The position numbers were made by a program, and so were the translations under genes. A stretch of DNA of 37,076 nucleotides from Dorea sp. (GTDB lineage Bacteria; Bacillota_A; Clostridia; Lachnospirales; Lachnospiraceae), in contig JAEDLC010000005.1 of assembly GCA_016295505.1 (NCBI GenBank), forward strand, positions 1-37,076. The letters run 5' to 3'. The notes under the pieces were generated by a model. The model was not told the origin of the DNA. It did not search any database and saw nothing but the letters and a program-made list of their open reading frames with translations. Positions 8,626-16,086 of the stretch are shown here, piece after piece; position 1 is the first letter of the stretch, and each line of letters starts with the position of its first letter.

Positions 8626-9319
8626 ATAATTCTATCAACTCCTGTTTCGTTAATTCTCTGCGTTCTCCCGGTTTCATTGCTCCCAGTTCCACATTCATAA
8701 TCCTGGTTCTCTTTAATCTGGTCACTTTATATCCCAGCACCTCACACATTCTCCGGATCTGGCGATTCAGTCCCTGTGTAAGAACGATGGAAAATGTATA
8801 GGTTCCCAGTTTTTCTACATCACATGGTCTGGTAATCGCATCCAGATGTTTTTCTCTGTCGGTAATCCTGACACCTTTTCGCATATTTTCCAGAAAAGAA
8901 TCGGTAACAGGTCTGTCTACGGTTACTTTATATTCTTTTTCGTGGCAATACCTCGCCCGCATCATTCCATTAATCAGATCCCCGTCATTCGTCATGATCA
9001 GAAGTCCCTCGGAATCTTTATCAAGCCTGCCTGCATAAGTAACCCTGACCGGATAATTCAGGAAACGGATGATATTCCTTTTCTCCCTTTTGTCTTCTGT
9101 GCAAACAATCCCGGCAGGCTTATACACCGCCAGGACTGTCTTTTCTTCCCTGCATACAATCTTCTTTTTTCCGATCCTGACTTCCTGCTCCGGGCCAACC
9201 TTCATTCCCTGAACTGCTTTCCTGCCGTCTACAGTCACTCTTCCACTTTCGATCAGCCGATCTGCTTCTCTTCTGGAACATACGCCGGCATCACTGATAT
9301 ATTTATTCAGTCGCATCAT
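8573..9319 (-). CDS. RsuA/RluB/RluF family pseudouridine synthase
   Basis: The protein begins with an S4 RNA-binding domain (RLNKYISDAGVCSRREADRLI). The catalytic domain follows, with the nucleophilic Asp in GRLDKDSEGLLIMTNDG and the family motif GLNRQIRRMCE. The motif pattern and length (about 248 residues) are closest to RluF, which modifies 23S rRNA near position 2604, but the exact target cannot be set by reading. A frame extending to 9325 would use TTG; ATG at 9319, with GGGGTG about 7 bases before it, is preferred. The start overlaps the end of the DHHW gene and the stop lies inside ligA, so three genes with unrelated functions are translationally linked. Confidence 0.9.
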   Translation of the reverse strand: MMRLNKYISDAGVCSRREADRLIESGRVTVDGRKAVQGMKVGPEQEVRIGKKKIVCREEKTVLAVYKPAGIVCTEDKREKRNIIRFLNYPVRVTYAGRLDKDSEGLLIMTNDGDLINGMMRARYCHEKEYKVTVDRPVTDSFLENMRKGVRITDREKHLDAITRPCDVEKLGTYTFSIVLTQGLNRQIRRMCEVLGYKVTRLKRTRIMNVELGAMKPGERRELTKQELIELYERLEKGQNAGTGRITE

Positions 9320-10481
9320 TTTCAAGCACCCCGTTGATACTATTATCTTCTACAAACGTATTTCCATTATATAAGAACAGAACACTCGTTATCTTATTAC
9401 TTTCCATTACCTCTGTAATGTCCCCATAATAGTACCTCGGATCGATAATGATGATCTCTCTGTAATACGGCACAAGAAACGGGACCAGACAGTTTGCATA
9501 TGAATCCTTGATCAGAAGAAGCCGGTCCGTTGTATCTGCCGTTGTACGAATATCAATCATCGGATAATTACCGCCCAGAAACATCGCGTACTTATCCTTT
9601 TCTTCCAGCTTGGAAGAATCATACAATGTAGCCGTTTTTTTCTTCTCATTCACATAATTAACAACTACCTCCGGAGCATCCTCGATATTCTCAGGAGCAT
9701 AGATATAGATGGGCTCTTCATATCCGGTCTCATATCCGCTTGTCGCAGACAACGTACCGTTAAACTCACTGGTAACTGCATAAGATTTCCATTCAGATAC
9801 CTTTGAAGTATCCAGCTTCATGGAAGAAGCAAGTTCCTGAAAAGCATAAAAAGCTCCAAGCGTCGTCCAGTGATGATCGGTATGATAATAAATATCTTCT
9901 GACTTATGCTTTTTCAGAGTTTTTGTCACATCCACCCAGTTAATATAATCTCCCAGTTCCTTTTGAATATTCCGGAATATCTGATTCTGATCTTCTGTGA
10001 CCGCAAATCCGGGAAGTTTTCCCGATTCTATATTTGCCGCATTCGGAACCAGCATCATATACATTGGAATATCCTGGTATTTATTTTCAAACGACTCTAT
10101 CGCCTCAATATTTTGCGCCATCTGTTCCTGATCCGGCGATGCAATATCCTCCAGCAGATAGTGATTCTTTCCTTTAAAAACACCATTGGACTCTCTTTTC
10201 CCCGCCAGAAGATCTATACGAGTTTTCAAAGACACCCAAAAATTTCTTCCCACAAACTGATCAGACAGATAACTTTCATACTGTTCCATCAGACGTCCAC
10301 TTTCAATTCCCGCCAAAGTAAATTGAGGCCTCTGCTGCAGCATACGATTTTCCTTTTCCGAGTATTCCTTATCCCCGGAAACAAGATTGAACAGACAGAT
10401 AATTCCCAGCATCATTAAAAAAAGTAAGGCGGCCAGCTTCCTTCTATGCAGTTTTCTTTTCGCTTTTTTTGACTCGCTCAT
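9303..10481 (-). CDS. DHHW family protein (AlgX/AlgJ-like), likely partner of an O-acyltransferase
   Basis: An N-terminal signal anchor (LAALLFLMMLGIICLFNL, about 16-33) precedes an extracytoplasmic domain. The hallmark YYHTDHHWTTLGA (about 198-210) defines the DHHW family, relatives of the SGNH-like AlgJ/AlgX proteins that transfer acetyl groups onto exopolysaccharide after an MBOAT protein moves them across the membrane. Other conserved parts are MYMMLVPNAANIES, GNYPMIDIRT and the C-terminal LLLIKDSYANCLVPFL, where the Asp-Ser pair resembles an SGNH nucleophile block. It follows the MBOAT gene by 8 bases, and its ribosome site TAGGAGATCT includes the MBOAT stop codon. This fits a two-protein O-acylation machine at the cell surface. 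The polymer modified is unknown. Confidence 0.88.
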   Translation of the reverse strand: MSESKKAKRKLHRRKLAALLFLMMLGIICLFNLVSGDKEYSEKENRMLQQRPQFTLAGIESGRLMEQYESYLSDQFVGRNFWVSLKTRIDLLAGKRESNGVFKGKNHYLLEDIASPDQEQMAQNIEAIESFENKYQDIPMYMMLVPNAANIESGKLPGFAVTEDQNQIFRNIQKELGDYINWVDVTKTLKKHKSEDIYYHTDHHWTTLGAFYAFQELASSMKLDTSKVSEWKSYAVTSEFNGTLSATSGYETGYEEPIYIYAPENIEDAPEVVVNYVNEKKKTATLYDSSKLEEKDKYAMFLGGNYPMIDIRTTADTTDRLLLIKDSYANCLVPFLVPYYREIIIIDPRYYYGDITEVMESNKITSVLFLYNGNTFVEDNSINGVLENDATE

Positions 10482-10489
10482 AAGATCTC

Positions 10490-11896
10490 CTAAAATCTGA
10501 AATACAGAAATGGGTTATATGTTTCCGTCACCAGATACGCAACACACAGAATAAACAGAACCGCATATATCATACAGTTCACAATTACCTTCTCCTGCCC
10601 TTTTCTGCAGACAACAGCTTCATATTTTTTATGTACCACAGGTGTGGAACCAATGATCAGTATCACCCACAGGACCAGATTCGTCGTGAGGAGATAAAGA
10701 CTCTCCCGGTCAACGATTCCATGTGCTCCTGCTCCGAACATCATCCCTATGTATCCTGCCGCACTTCCAAACGACGGACTGAAGAATAAAACCCATCCGA
10801 TCATTACCAGCAGCAGACTGTAAAGATGACCAAAAAACCTCGGAAGTTTCTCAAGAACCGGTGCCAGCAGATATTTTTCAATGATCAGTATCACTCCATA
10901 ATATAATCCCCATGCCACAAAATTCCATGCAGCCCCATGCCATAATCCTGTCAGGAACCATACAATCAGCAGATTTCTGATATGTTTTCCGACCGACACA
11001 CGGTTGCCGCCCAGCGGAATGTACAGATACTCTTTGAACCAGGTACTCAGTGAGATATGCCATCTGCGCCAGAATTCTGTAATACTTGCAGAAATATAAG
11101 GATAATCAAAGTTTTTCTCAAATTCAAATCCGAACATCTTACCCAGACCGACAGCCATATCCGAATAACCACTGAAGTCAAAATAGATCTGGAACGTGTA
11201 TGCCGCACATCCAAGCCATGCGCTCAGGACAGAAATCTGCCCCGCAGGAAGTGTTGTCACTTCCGTAAACACCATCCCCACGGTATTGGCAAGCAATACC
11301 TTTTTGGAAAGTCCCCGGATGAAGAACATTGCGCCGTCTCCGAACTTATTCCACGACGTCCTGCGGACATGCAGCTGTTTCTCTATCTCTGCATATTTTA
11401 CGATCGGTCCGGCAATCAACTGCGGAAACATTGTTACATACAATGCAAAATCCATAAAGTTCTTCTGTACCTTTACATTTTCTCTGTAAACATCTATAAT
11501 GTATGACAATATCTGAAATGTATAAAATGAGATTCCGATCGGAAGCGGTAATTCCTGATAAGAAATATGGAAGGGAAACACCGCATTCAGCGAATCCAAT
11601 ACAAAGCCCTCATATTTAAAAAATCCCAGCACGCACAGATTCACCGCAATATTAAATATAAGGCTCCTCTTTTTCGCATGTTTGTTCCTCAGATTTCTTG
11701 CAATATCCAATCCACTGACATAATTGAAAATAATAGAGAAAATCATCAGAAATATATAGACCGGTTCTCCCCATGCATAAAACAAAAGGCTCCCCAGCAG
11801 CAGCACCAGGTTTTTGATTCGTCCCGGCGCAATGTAATATAATATTAAAATAATCGGCAAAAATGTAAATAAAAATACAATACTGCTAAATAACAT
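10490..11896 (-). CDS. MBOAT family O-acyltransferase (AlgI/DltB-like)
   Basis: This 468-residue polytopic protein has the membrane-bound O-acyltransferase core: PIGISFYTFQILSYIIDVYR, FPQLIAGPI, YFDFSGYSDMAVGLG, EFWRRWHISLSTWF (His about 280) and LTGLWHGAAWNF (His about 320, the conserved catalytic-type residue). Proteins of this type take an acyl group from a cytoplasmic donor and pass it to an extracytoplasmic acceptor or partner. No dltA, dltC or dltD is nearby, so D-alanylation is unlikely. The DHHW and SGNH neighbours point to O-acetylation of a polysaccharide. The ribosome site is weak (AGAGG about 12 bases upstream), and the gene may depend on translation of the preceding DUF4358 gene, which ends 17 bases before it. 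Confidence 0.93.
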   Translation of the reverse strand: MLFSSIVFLFTFLPIILILYYIAPGRIKNLVLLLGSLLFYAWGEPVYIFLMIFSIIFNYVSGLDIARNLRNKHAKKRSLIFNIAVNLCVLGFFKYEGFVLDSLNAVFPFHISYQELPLPIGISFYTFQILSYIIDVYRENVKVQKNFMDFALYVTMFPQLIAGPIVKYAEIEKQLHVRRTSWNKFGDGAMFFIRGLSKKVLLANTVGMVFTEVTTLPAGQISVLSAWLGCAAYTFQIYFDFSGYSDMAVGLGKMFGFEFEKNFDYPYISASITEFWRRWHISLSTWFKEYLYIPLGGNRVSVGKHIRNLLIVWFLTGLWHGAAWNFVAWGLYYGVILIIEKYLLAPVLEKLPRFFGHLYSLLLVMIGWVLFFSPSFGSAAGYIGMMFGAGAHGIVDRESLYLLTTNLVLWVILIIGSTPVVHKKYEAVVCRKGQEKVIVNCMIYAVLFILCVAYLVTETYNPFLYFRF

Positions 11897-11913
11897 CTCT
11901 TTTAGATTCCTCT

Positions 11914-12399
11914 TTATATACTTTTCTTAAACGCTTCATAGATTGCATCTGCATCTTCCGAAATTGTAAACAGAACATAATATCCTCTGCTCACCATCAC
12001 AGAAGAATTAATCAGCTTCGTCTGTTGTACACCATAGCCTTCAAAACTGTTTTTCTGTGTCTTTCTTCGGTTTTCTACCGCTTTTTCCACTTCTTCCGCC
12101 TGTGACCGATCCTTCAGCTTTACCACAAGAATTTCATTTACACTCATGACATCGTCCGGAATATAAAGCATAACACCGTCAAAATCATTGGAATTCAAAC
12201 CGTAATATTTCTTCAGGTCCTGCGTTGTTCCTTTCGTCATTCCTTCCGTTTTCGCCACTTTCAGGATATTCTCGCTGATCGTCTTTACCGTCACATCATT
12301 ACCGCCCTGCCTTGACACAAGAAATATAATATAGACAACAAATACGAGAACCATTCCATATTTTAATATGTTGATCAGATCTATTTTTCTTCTTTTCAT
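11914..12399 (-). CDS. DUF4358 family membrane-anchored protein
   Basis: The 161-residue protein has one N-terminal membrane segment (about 14-30, MVLVFVVYIIFLV) and a small extracytoplasmic domain. The domain matches what I recall of DUF4358: a DLKKYYGLNSNDFDGVMLY block, then VNEILVVKL, an AEEVEKAVENRR helix and a C-terminal strand region with GYYVLFTISEDADAI. DUF4358 proteins of Clostridia commonly sit with MBOAT and GDSL genes, but their role is unknown. The start overlaps the stop of the SGNH gene (TAATG), so the two are coupled. A helper or structural role in surface O-acylation is inferred from context only. Confidence 0.83.
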   Translation of the reverse strand: MKRRKIDLINILKYGMVLVFVVYIIFLVSRQGGNDVTVKTISENILKVAKTEGMTKGTTQDLKKYYGLNSNDFDGVMLYIPDDVMSVNEILVVKLKDRSQAEEVEKAVENRRKTQKNSFEGYGVQQTKLINSSVMVSRGYYVLFTISEDADAIYEAFKKSI

Positions 12400-13196
12400 T
12401 ATAATTCTGCGACCTCCGCCATACGATTCACCCAGGCCGTATAAAAAGCCGGTGCCATGTGTATTCCGTCATCCGCATAATACTCACTTTTCACAAGATC
12501 TGTATTATCGATAAATGTTACTCTCTCCTTTTCACACAATTCTTTCAGTTTCTGATTAAATTCCGGAATATTTCCATACCATTCATTCCTGTCAATTGCG
12601 GACTGCGCCGCCGGAAGGATGCTGTTAATATAGATCTTCGTATCCGGCAGCGATTTTTTCAGATCCTCAATGATCGGACGATAGTTATCCTGAAATGCAT
12701 CTGCATCTCCGCGCACTGCTTCCACATCATTCATTCCATATGCCAGAAACAGCACCTGCGGATTCAGCTCTTTTGCTTTTTCTATATGTTCCTCAATCTT
12801 ATTGCTGTTATTTTTTGACACTTCCGTTCCTCGATCTGCCATGACATTAGCCTGATCCAGAACTCCATATTCATACAGCCCCTGTGTAATGGAATCCCCG
12901 ATGATGAACGCACCTGCAAACTTTTCTTTCACCGGACGATTGGCCCATTCCTCATCTGCCGCCCGCTCCTCATCTTCCAGGGCCTGCACCTTCTTTTCTA
13001 CTGTCGCCACATCTTTCTTATCCATTTTTTTCAGGAATGCCATCCCCTGGTCCGTATCCACTTTCGGATTCATAAGCTTTACAGCCACAACAATAATTCC
13101 GATTGCCAGAAGTGCGATAACCAGGGTCACAGCAATTCGAAGCACATTATCCTTTTCTTCCAGTTTTTCTATCTTTTTTTTCATTTTATCGTTCAC
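12399..13196 (-). CDS. membrane-anchored SGNH/GDSL hydrolase
   Basis: A membrane segment at about 20-40 (IAVTLVIALLAIGIIVVAV) is followed by a short helical spacer and an SGNH hydrolase domain. Block I is IIGDSITQGL (Ser about 102), block III is AYGMNDVE and block V is DDGIHM with the Asp/His pair. Such enzymes remove or transfer acetyl groups on polysaccharides. Being first in the operon before DUF4358, MBOAT and DHHW genes, it is probably the acetyl esterase or transferase of the set. The start is taken as GTG, since the first in-frame ATG (13184) has no ribosome site. A GAGGAG lies about 13 bases before the GTG. The promoter TTGACT-17-TAAAAT is about 40-65 bases upstream. Confidence 0.88.
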   Translation of the reverse strand: MNDKMKKKIEKLEEKDNVLRIAVTLVIALLAIGIIVVAVKLMNPKVDTDQGMAFLKKMDKKDVATVEKKVQALEDEERAADEEWANRPVKEKFAGAFIIGDSITQGLYEYGVLDQANVMADRGTEVSKNNSNKIEEHIEKAKELNPQVLFLAYGMNDVEAVRGDADAFQDNYRPIIEDLKKSLPDTKIYINSILPAAQSAIDRNEWYGNIPEFNQKLKELCEKERVTFIDNTDLVKSEYYADDGIHMAPAFYTAWVNRMAEVAEL

Positions 13197-13233
13197 TTAA
13201 TCTCAATATCTCCTCATTTGCACATATAAGTTT

Positions 13234-13262
13234 ATTTTACTGTTTTCCCCTATAAAAGTCAA
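13234..13262 (-). promoter_or_regulatory. sigma-A promoter for the SGNH-MBOAT-DHHW-ligA-clpX run
   Basis: On the minus strand the -35 is TTGACT (13257-13262) and the -10 is TAAAAT (13234-13239), separated by 17 bases. This leaves a leader of about 30 bases before the GTG of the SGNH gene. No other strong promoter was seen before the hairpin at 2636, so this may drive the whole leftward run. Confidence 0.7.
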
Positions 13263-13267
13263 ATATA

Positions 13268-13276
13268 TGTTATACT
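13268..13276 (+). promoter_or_regulatory. extended -10 promoter for the small plus-strand gene
   Basis: TGT-TATACT is a good extended -10 element about 47 bases before the ATG at 13323. No clear -35 was found at 16-18 bases upstream, as is common with extended -10 promoters. It is divergent from, and nearly back-to-back with, the minus-strand promoter at 13234-13262, so the two may compete. Confidence 0.55.
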
Positions 13277-13322
13277 ATTACTACTGTCCAATGATTTATC
13301 TATCAGAAAAGGAGTTATCCAT

Positions 13323-13796
13323 ATGAATGTATATACGTTATCCGCAAAAAACTGCATGGCTCATCTGCTGCTTCGGGAAACCTTTGACTCATTTCTGTTT
13401 ATTGAAGGCAATATCACCACCTTTAACAGATTCTCAATCGATGGATTTCTGCAGAAGGACTTTTTTGATGATCCTCCGGAAAATACCTACTCACTCTGGA
13501 AACATGTACGAGAATTTTGTCTGAGTATCATTCGCGGCAAACGTACCCCTCTGAACTTTAAAATTGTTCTGGCTCTTCCACCATCTTCAGTTCCGGAATT
13601 TCTTCTTCAAAAGGGACTCACCGGATATCGTCCGGAAGATATCCAGGGACTGTATCTGAACTTTCATTATGACGGGAATACCCTTCAATGTATTACCGGA
13701 ACCTCCATGCATACGTTTACACTGGACAAAACCCTGGAACGGGAATGGGATTCTTATGTCGAAGAACTACTTCGCTTTATGCGCACAGATTTCTGA
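13323..13796 (+). CDS. DUF5721-like small protein, function unknown
   Basis: This is the only protein gene on the plus strand. AAAGGAG sits 8 bases before the ATG, and the gene is followed by a bidirectional terminator, so it is a single-gene unit. The 157-residue product has no signal peptide or membrane segment. It alternates strands and helices: LLLRETFDSFLFIEGNITTF near the start, a basic segment IIRGKRTPLNFKIVLALPP in the middle, and FHYDGNTLQCITGTS near the end. The layout and order match what I recall of DUF5721, a Lachnospiraceae family that is usually single-copy and uncharacterised. The family name is from memory and should be checked by profile search. Confidence 0.8.
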   Translation: MNVYTLSAKNCMAHLLLRETFDSFLFIEGNITTFNRFSIDGFLQKDFFDDPPENTYSLWKHVREFCLSIIRGKRTPLNFKIVLALPPSSVPEFLLQKGLTGYRPEDIQGLYLNFHYDGNTLQCITGTSMHTFTLDKTLEREWDSYVEELLRFMRTDF

Positions 13797-13816
13797 TATT
13801 CACTGCAATCCATAAA

Positions 13817-13852
13817 AAAATGAGCAACTGTATCTGTACAGTTACTCATTTT
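13817..13852. terminator. bidirectional intrinsic terminator between converging genes
   Basis: Arms AAAATGAGCAACTGTA (13817-13832) and TACAGTTACTCATTTT (13837-13852) pair with a single C/A mismatch around a TCTG loop, with A-runs and T-runs on either side. It lies between the convergent 3' ends of the small plus-strand gene and htpG, and serves both. Confidence 0.88.
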
Positions 13853-13864
13853 TTATTTCAATTA

Positions 13865-15916
13865 TTATTTTGCAAGAAGCATCATAATCTCATTGCTTCT
13901 GTTTACAAATGCCGTCATTTCACCCGGATTCAGCGGTTTATGCGCCAGCATTGCAAGGTCATACAGCTGCTTGCAGATCAGTCCTGTATTTTCTCCTTCC
14001 TTATGCTCTGCTACATATTTTACCAGCGGATGGTTCGCATTCAGGATCAGTGTACTTTCTCCACCCATATCCATGTCGCTCATGCCGTACATTTTCATCA
14101 TTTCCTGCATACGGCGATTTTGCTCAGACAACGTCATCATAGAAGCAACGTTATTATCTTTTAATTTCTCAATCTTAACATCCAGTTTTTCATTGCCAAG
14201 TTCTTTGCGGAAGATCTCAATCAGGCTGTCTGATGTTTTCTTAAACTCTTCCTTCTCTTCCTCTGCCACTTCTTCTTTTACATGCTCGGTAACATCGGCG
14301 TCAATTCTCTGGAAACGGATCTTTGGATTGCGCTGTTCCAGCTGAGTGATAAACGGAGAATCAATATTGTGTCCCAGAATAACCGCATCCTGTCCCTGGT
14401 TCCTGAACATATTGATATACTGGCTCTGCTGAACCTCATCCGTTACATAATAAATGGTTGTTTTAATCTCTTCTACATTGTTCTCATCTGTATTTTCTTC
14501 ATCTTTATTTTCATTCGGTTCTACAACTTCCCCGCCGTTTTCTTCAATGCAGTCCTTCAGAGTCAGATATTTGTGATCCAGATTCTTAAACAATATTGCA
14601 TCTTTCATCTTGTCACAGAATTTTTCATCTTTCAGGCAGCCGAATTTGATGAACGGACTGATGCTGTCCCAGTATTTTTCATATTCTTCTCTCTTTGTCT
14701 TGCACATTCCGGCAAGTTTATCTGCAACCTTTTTGGAAATATACTCGGAGATCTTATTTACAAATCCATCATTCTGAAGCGCGCTTCTGGATACGTTCAG
14801 CGGCAGATCCGGACAGTCAATAACTCCTTTTAATACCATCAGGTATTCCGGAATGACTTCCTTAATATTATCGGCAATAAATACCTGGTTATTATACAGC
14901 TTGATCGTTCCTTCTATGGAATCGTATTCGGTATTGATTCTCGGGAAATACAGAATACCCTTTAAGTTAAACGGATAATCCATGTTCAGATGGATCCAGA
15001 ACAATGGCTCCTTATAATCCATAAATACCTTTCTATAGAATTCCTTATAATCTTCATCCGAGCATTCATTTGGATGCTTTGTCCACAGCGGATGGATATC
15101 ACTCAATGAAACCGGACGTTTTTCGATCTTAACCTTCTCTTTGGCAGGCTCTACTTCTACCATTTCCTTCTCGCCGTTTTCATTTTCTTTTTCTTCCATC
15201 TTTGCTTCTTCATGGATATGCTCAACAACCACATCATCTTCTTTCAGCTCTGCTTCATCAATCGTCTCATACTCAGGCTCTGCATTCGCTTTGCTAAGGA
15301 AGATCTCTACCGGCATGAAAGAACAGTATTTATCAATTACTTCTCTCATCCGATACTCATTTGCAAATTCCAGGCTGTCCTCGTTCAGGTACAATGTCAT
15401 AGTGGAGCCTACCGTGTCCTTATCGCCATCTTCCATCTCATATTCGGTACCGCCATTGCTTACCCAGTGTACCGGCGTTGCGCCTTCTTTATAAGAAAGA
15501 GTATCGATGTGAACTTCATCCGCAACCATGAACGCGGAATAGAATCCCAGACCAAAATGACCGATCATATCATCTTCTGTTGTCTTGTCTTTATATTTTT
15601 CAAGAAACTGTGTCGCACCTGAAAAAGCAATCTGTGTAATATACTCTTCTACTTCATCTGCTGTCATACCAAGACCGTTATCCGTAAATTTCAACGTCTT
15701 TTCTTCCGGATTCACTTCAATCCGGATGGCTGGCTTATAACCATCCGGAAGCTGATATTCTCCCATCATATCCAGCTTCTTTAACTTCGTGATCGCATCA
15801 CATCCGTTCGATACCATCTCACGGGCGAAAATATCGTGATCAGAATACACCCATTTCTTTATGATCGGAAATATGTTCTCACTGCTGATTGACAAACTAC
15901 CTTTTTTTGCTTCCAT
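13865..15916 (-). CDS. htpG: HtpG (Hsp90) molecular chaperone
   Basis: HtpG is the bacterial Hsp90 homologue, an ATP-dependent homodimeric chaperone. The N-terminal GHKL ATPase domain is intact: MVSNGCDAITKL (Asn/Asp of the ATP site), FTDNGLGMTADEV and GHFGLGFYSAFMVAD. The middle domain contains the DIHPLWTKHP and LNVSRSALQND blocks. The C-terminal dimer domain ends at FVNRSNEIMMLLAK. An acidic, low-complexity linker at about 225-270 (rich in E, K and N) is typical of the charged region between the N and middle domains. A second E/N-rich insertion sits at about 485-500. The start is set at the ATG (15916) with AGGAG 8 bases upstream, rather than the in-frame GTG three codons earlier. A promoter and CIRCE operator lie upstream. 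Confidence 0.96.
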   Translation of the reverse strand: MEAKKGSLSISSENIFPIIKKWVYSDHDIFAREMVSNGCDAITKLKKLDMMGEYQLPDGYKPAIRIEVNPEEKTLKFTDNGLGMTADEVEEYITQIAFSGATQFLEKYKDKTTEDDMIGHFGLGFYSAFMVADEVHIDTLSYKEGATPVHWVSNGGTEYEMEDGDKDTVGSTMTLYLNEDSLEFANEYRMREVIDKYCSFMPVEIFLSKANAEPEYETIDEAELKEDDVVVEHIHEEAKMEEKENENGEKEMVEVEPAKEKVKIEKRPVSLSDIHPLWTKHPNECSDEDYKEFYRKVFMDYKEPLFWIHLNMDYPFNLKGILYFPRINTEYDSIEGTIKLYNNQVFIADNIKEVIPEYLMVLKGVIDCPDLPLNVSRSALQNDGFVNKISEYISKKVADKLAGMCKTKREEYEKYWDSISPFIKFGCLKDEKFCDKMKDAILFKNLDHKYLTLKDCIEENGGEVVEPNENKDEENTDENNVEEIKTTIYYVTDEVQQSQYINMFRNQGQDAVILGHNIDSPFITQLEQRNPKIRFQRIDADVTEHVKEEVAEEEKEEFKKTSDSLIEIFRKELGNEKLDVKIEKLKDNNVASMMTLSEQNRRMQEMMKMYGMSDMDMGGESTLILNANHPLVKYVAEHKEGENTGLICKQLYDLAMLAHKPLNPGEMTAFVNRSNEIMMLLAK

Positions 15917-15979
15917 TTTTACCACTCCTGTTTATTATATTTTTTATTTGCATTAAAGTCTTCGTTTTGTTCAAAAGAT

Positions 15980-16008
15980 ATGATAATACCGAAAAAAATA
16001 AAAGTCAA
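15980..16008 (-). promoter_or_regulatory. sigma-A promoter of htpG
   Basis: On the minus strand TTGACT (16003-16008) and TATCAT (15980-15985) are separated by 17 bases. The leader to the ATG is about 55-60 bases. The CIRCE element ends only 7 bases upstream of the -35. Confidence 0.72.
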
Positions 16009-16015
16009 TAGGAAA

Positions 16016-16042
16016 TTAGCACTCTTTCAAAAAGAGTGCTAA
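16016..16042 (-). promoter_or_regulatory. CIRCE operator (HrcA binding site) upstream of htpG
   Basis: TTAGCACTC (16016-16024), 9 bases, GAGTGCTAA (16034-16042) is an exact match to the CIRCE consensus, the operator of the heat-shock repressor HrcA. The spacer extends the dyad to 12 paired bases with a 3-base centre. It lies just upstream of the htpG -35, whereas CIRCE usually overlaps or follows the transcription start. Confidence 0.95.
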
Positions 16043-16086
16043 CAATTCTGTGAAATTTATAAACTTTTTATTAAACCGCATTCTTT

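Noticed and set aside
10490..11896. DltB and D-alanylation of teichoic acids
   Set aside because: No dltA, dltC or dltD is present; a DHHW protein and SGNH hydrolase are next to it, which fits polysaccharide O-acetylation.
16016..16042. CIRCE hairpin as a terminator for the ABC permease transcript
   Set aside because: The minus-strand sequence after it is TTTCC, too short a T-run. The exact consensus match favours an operator; a minor terminator effect cannot be excluded.
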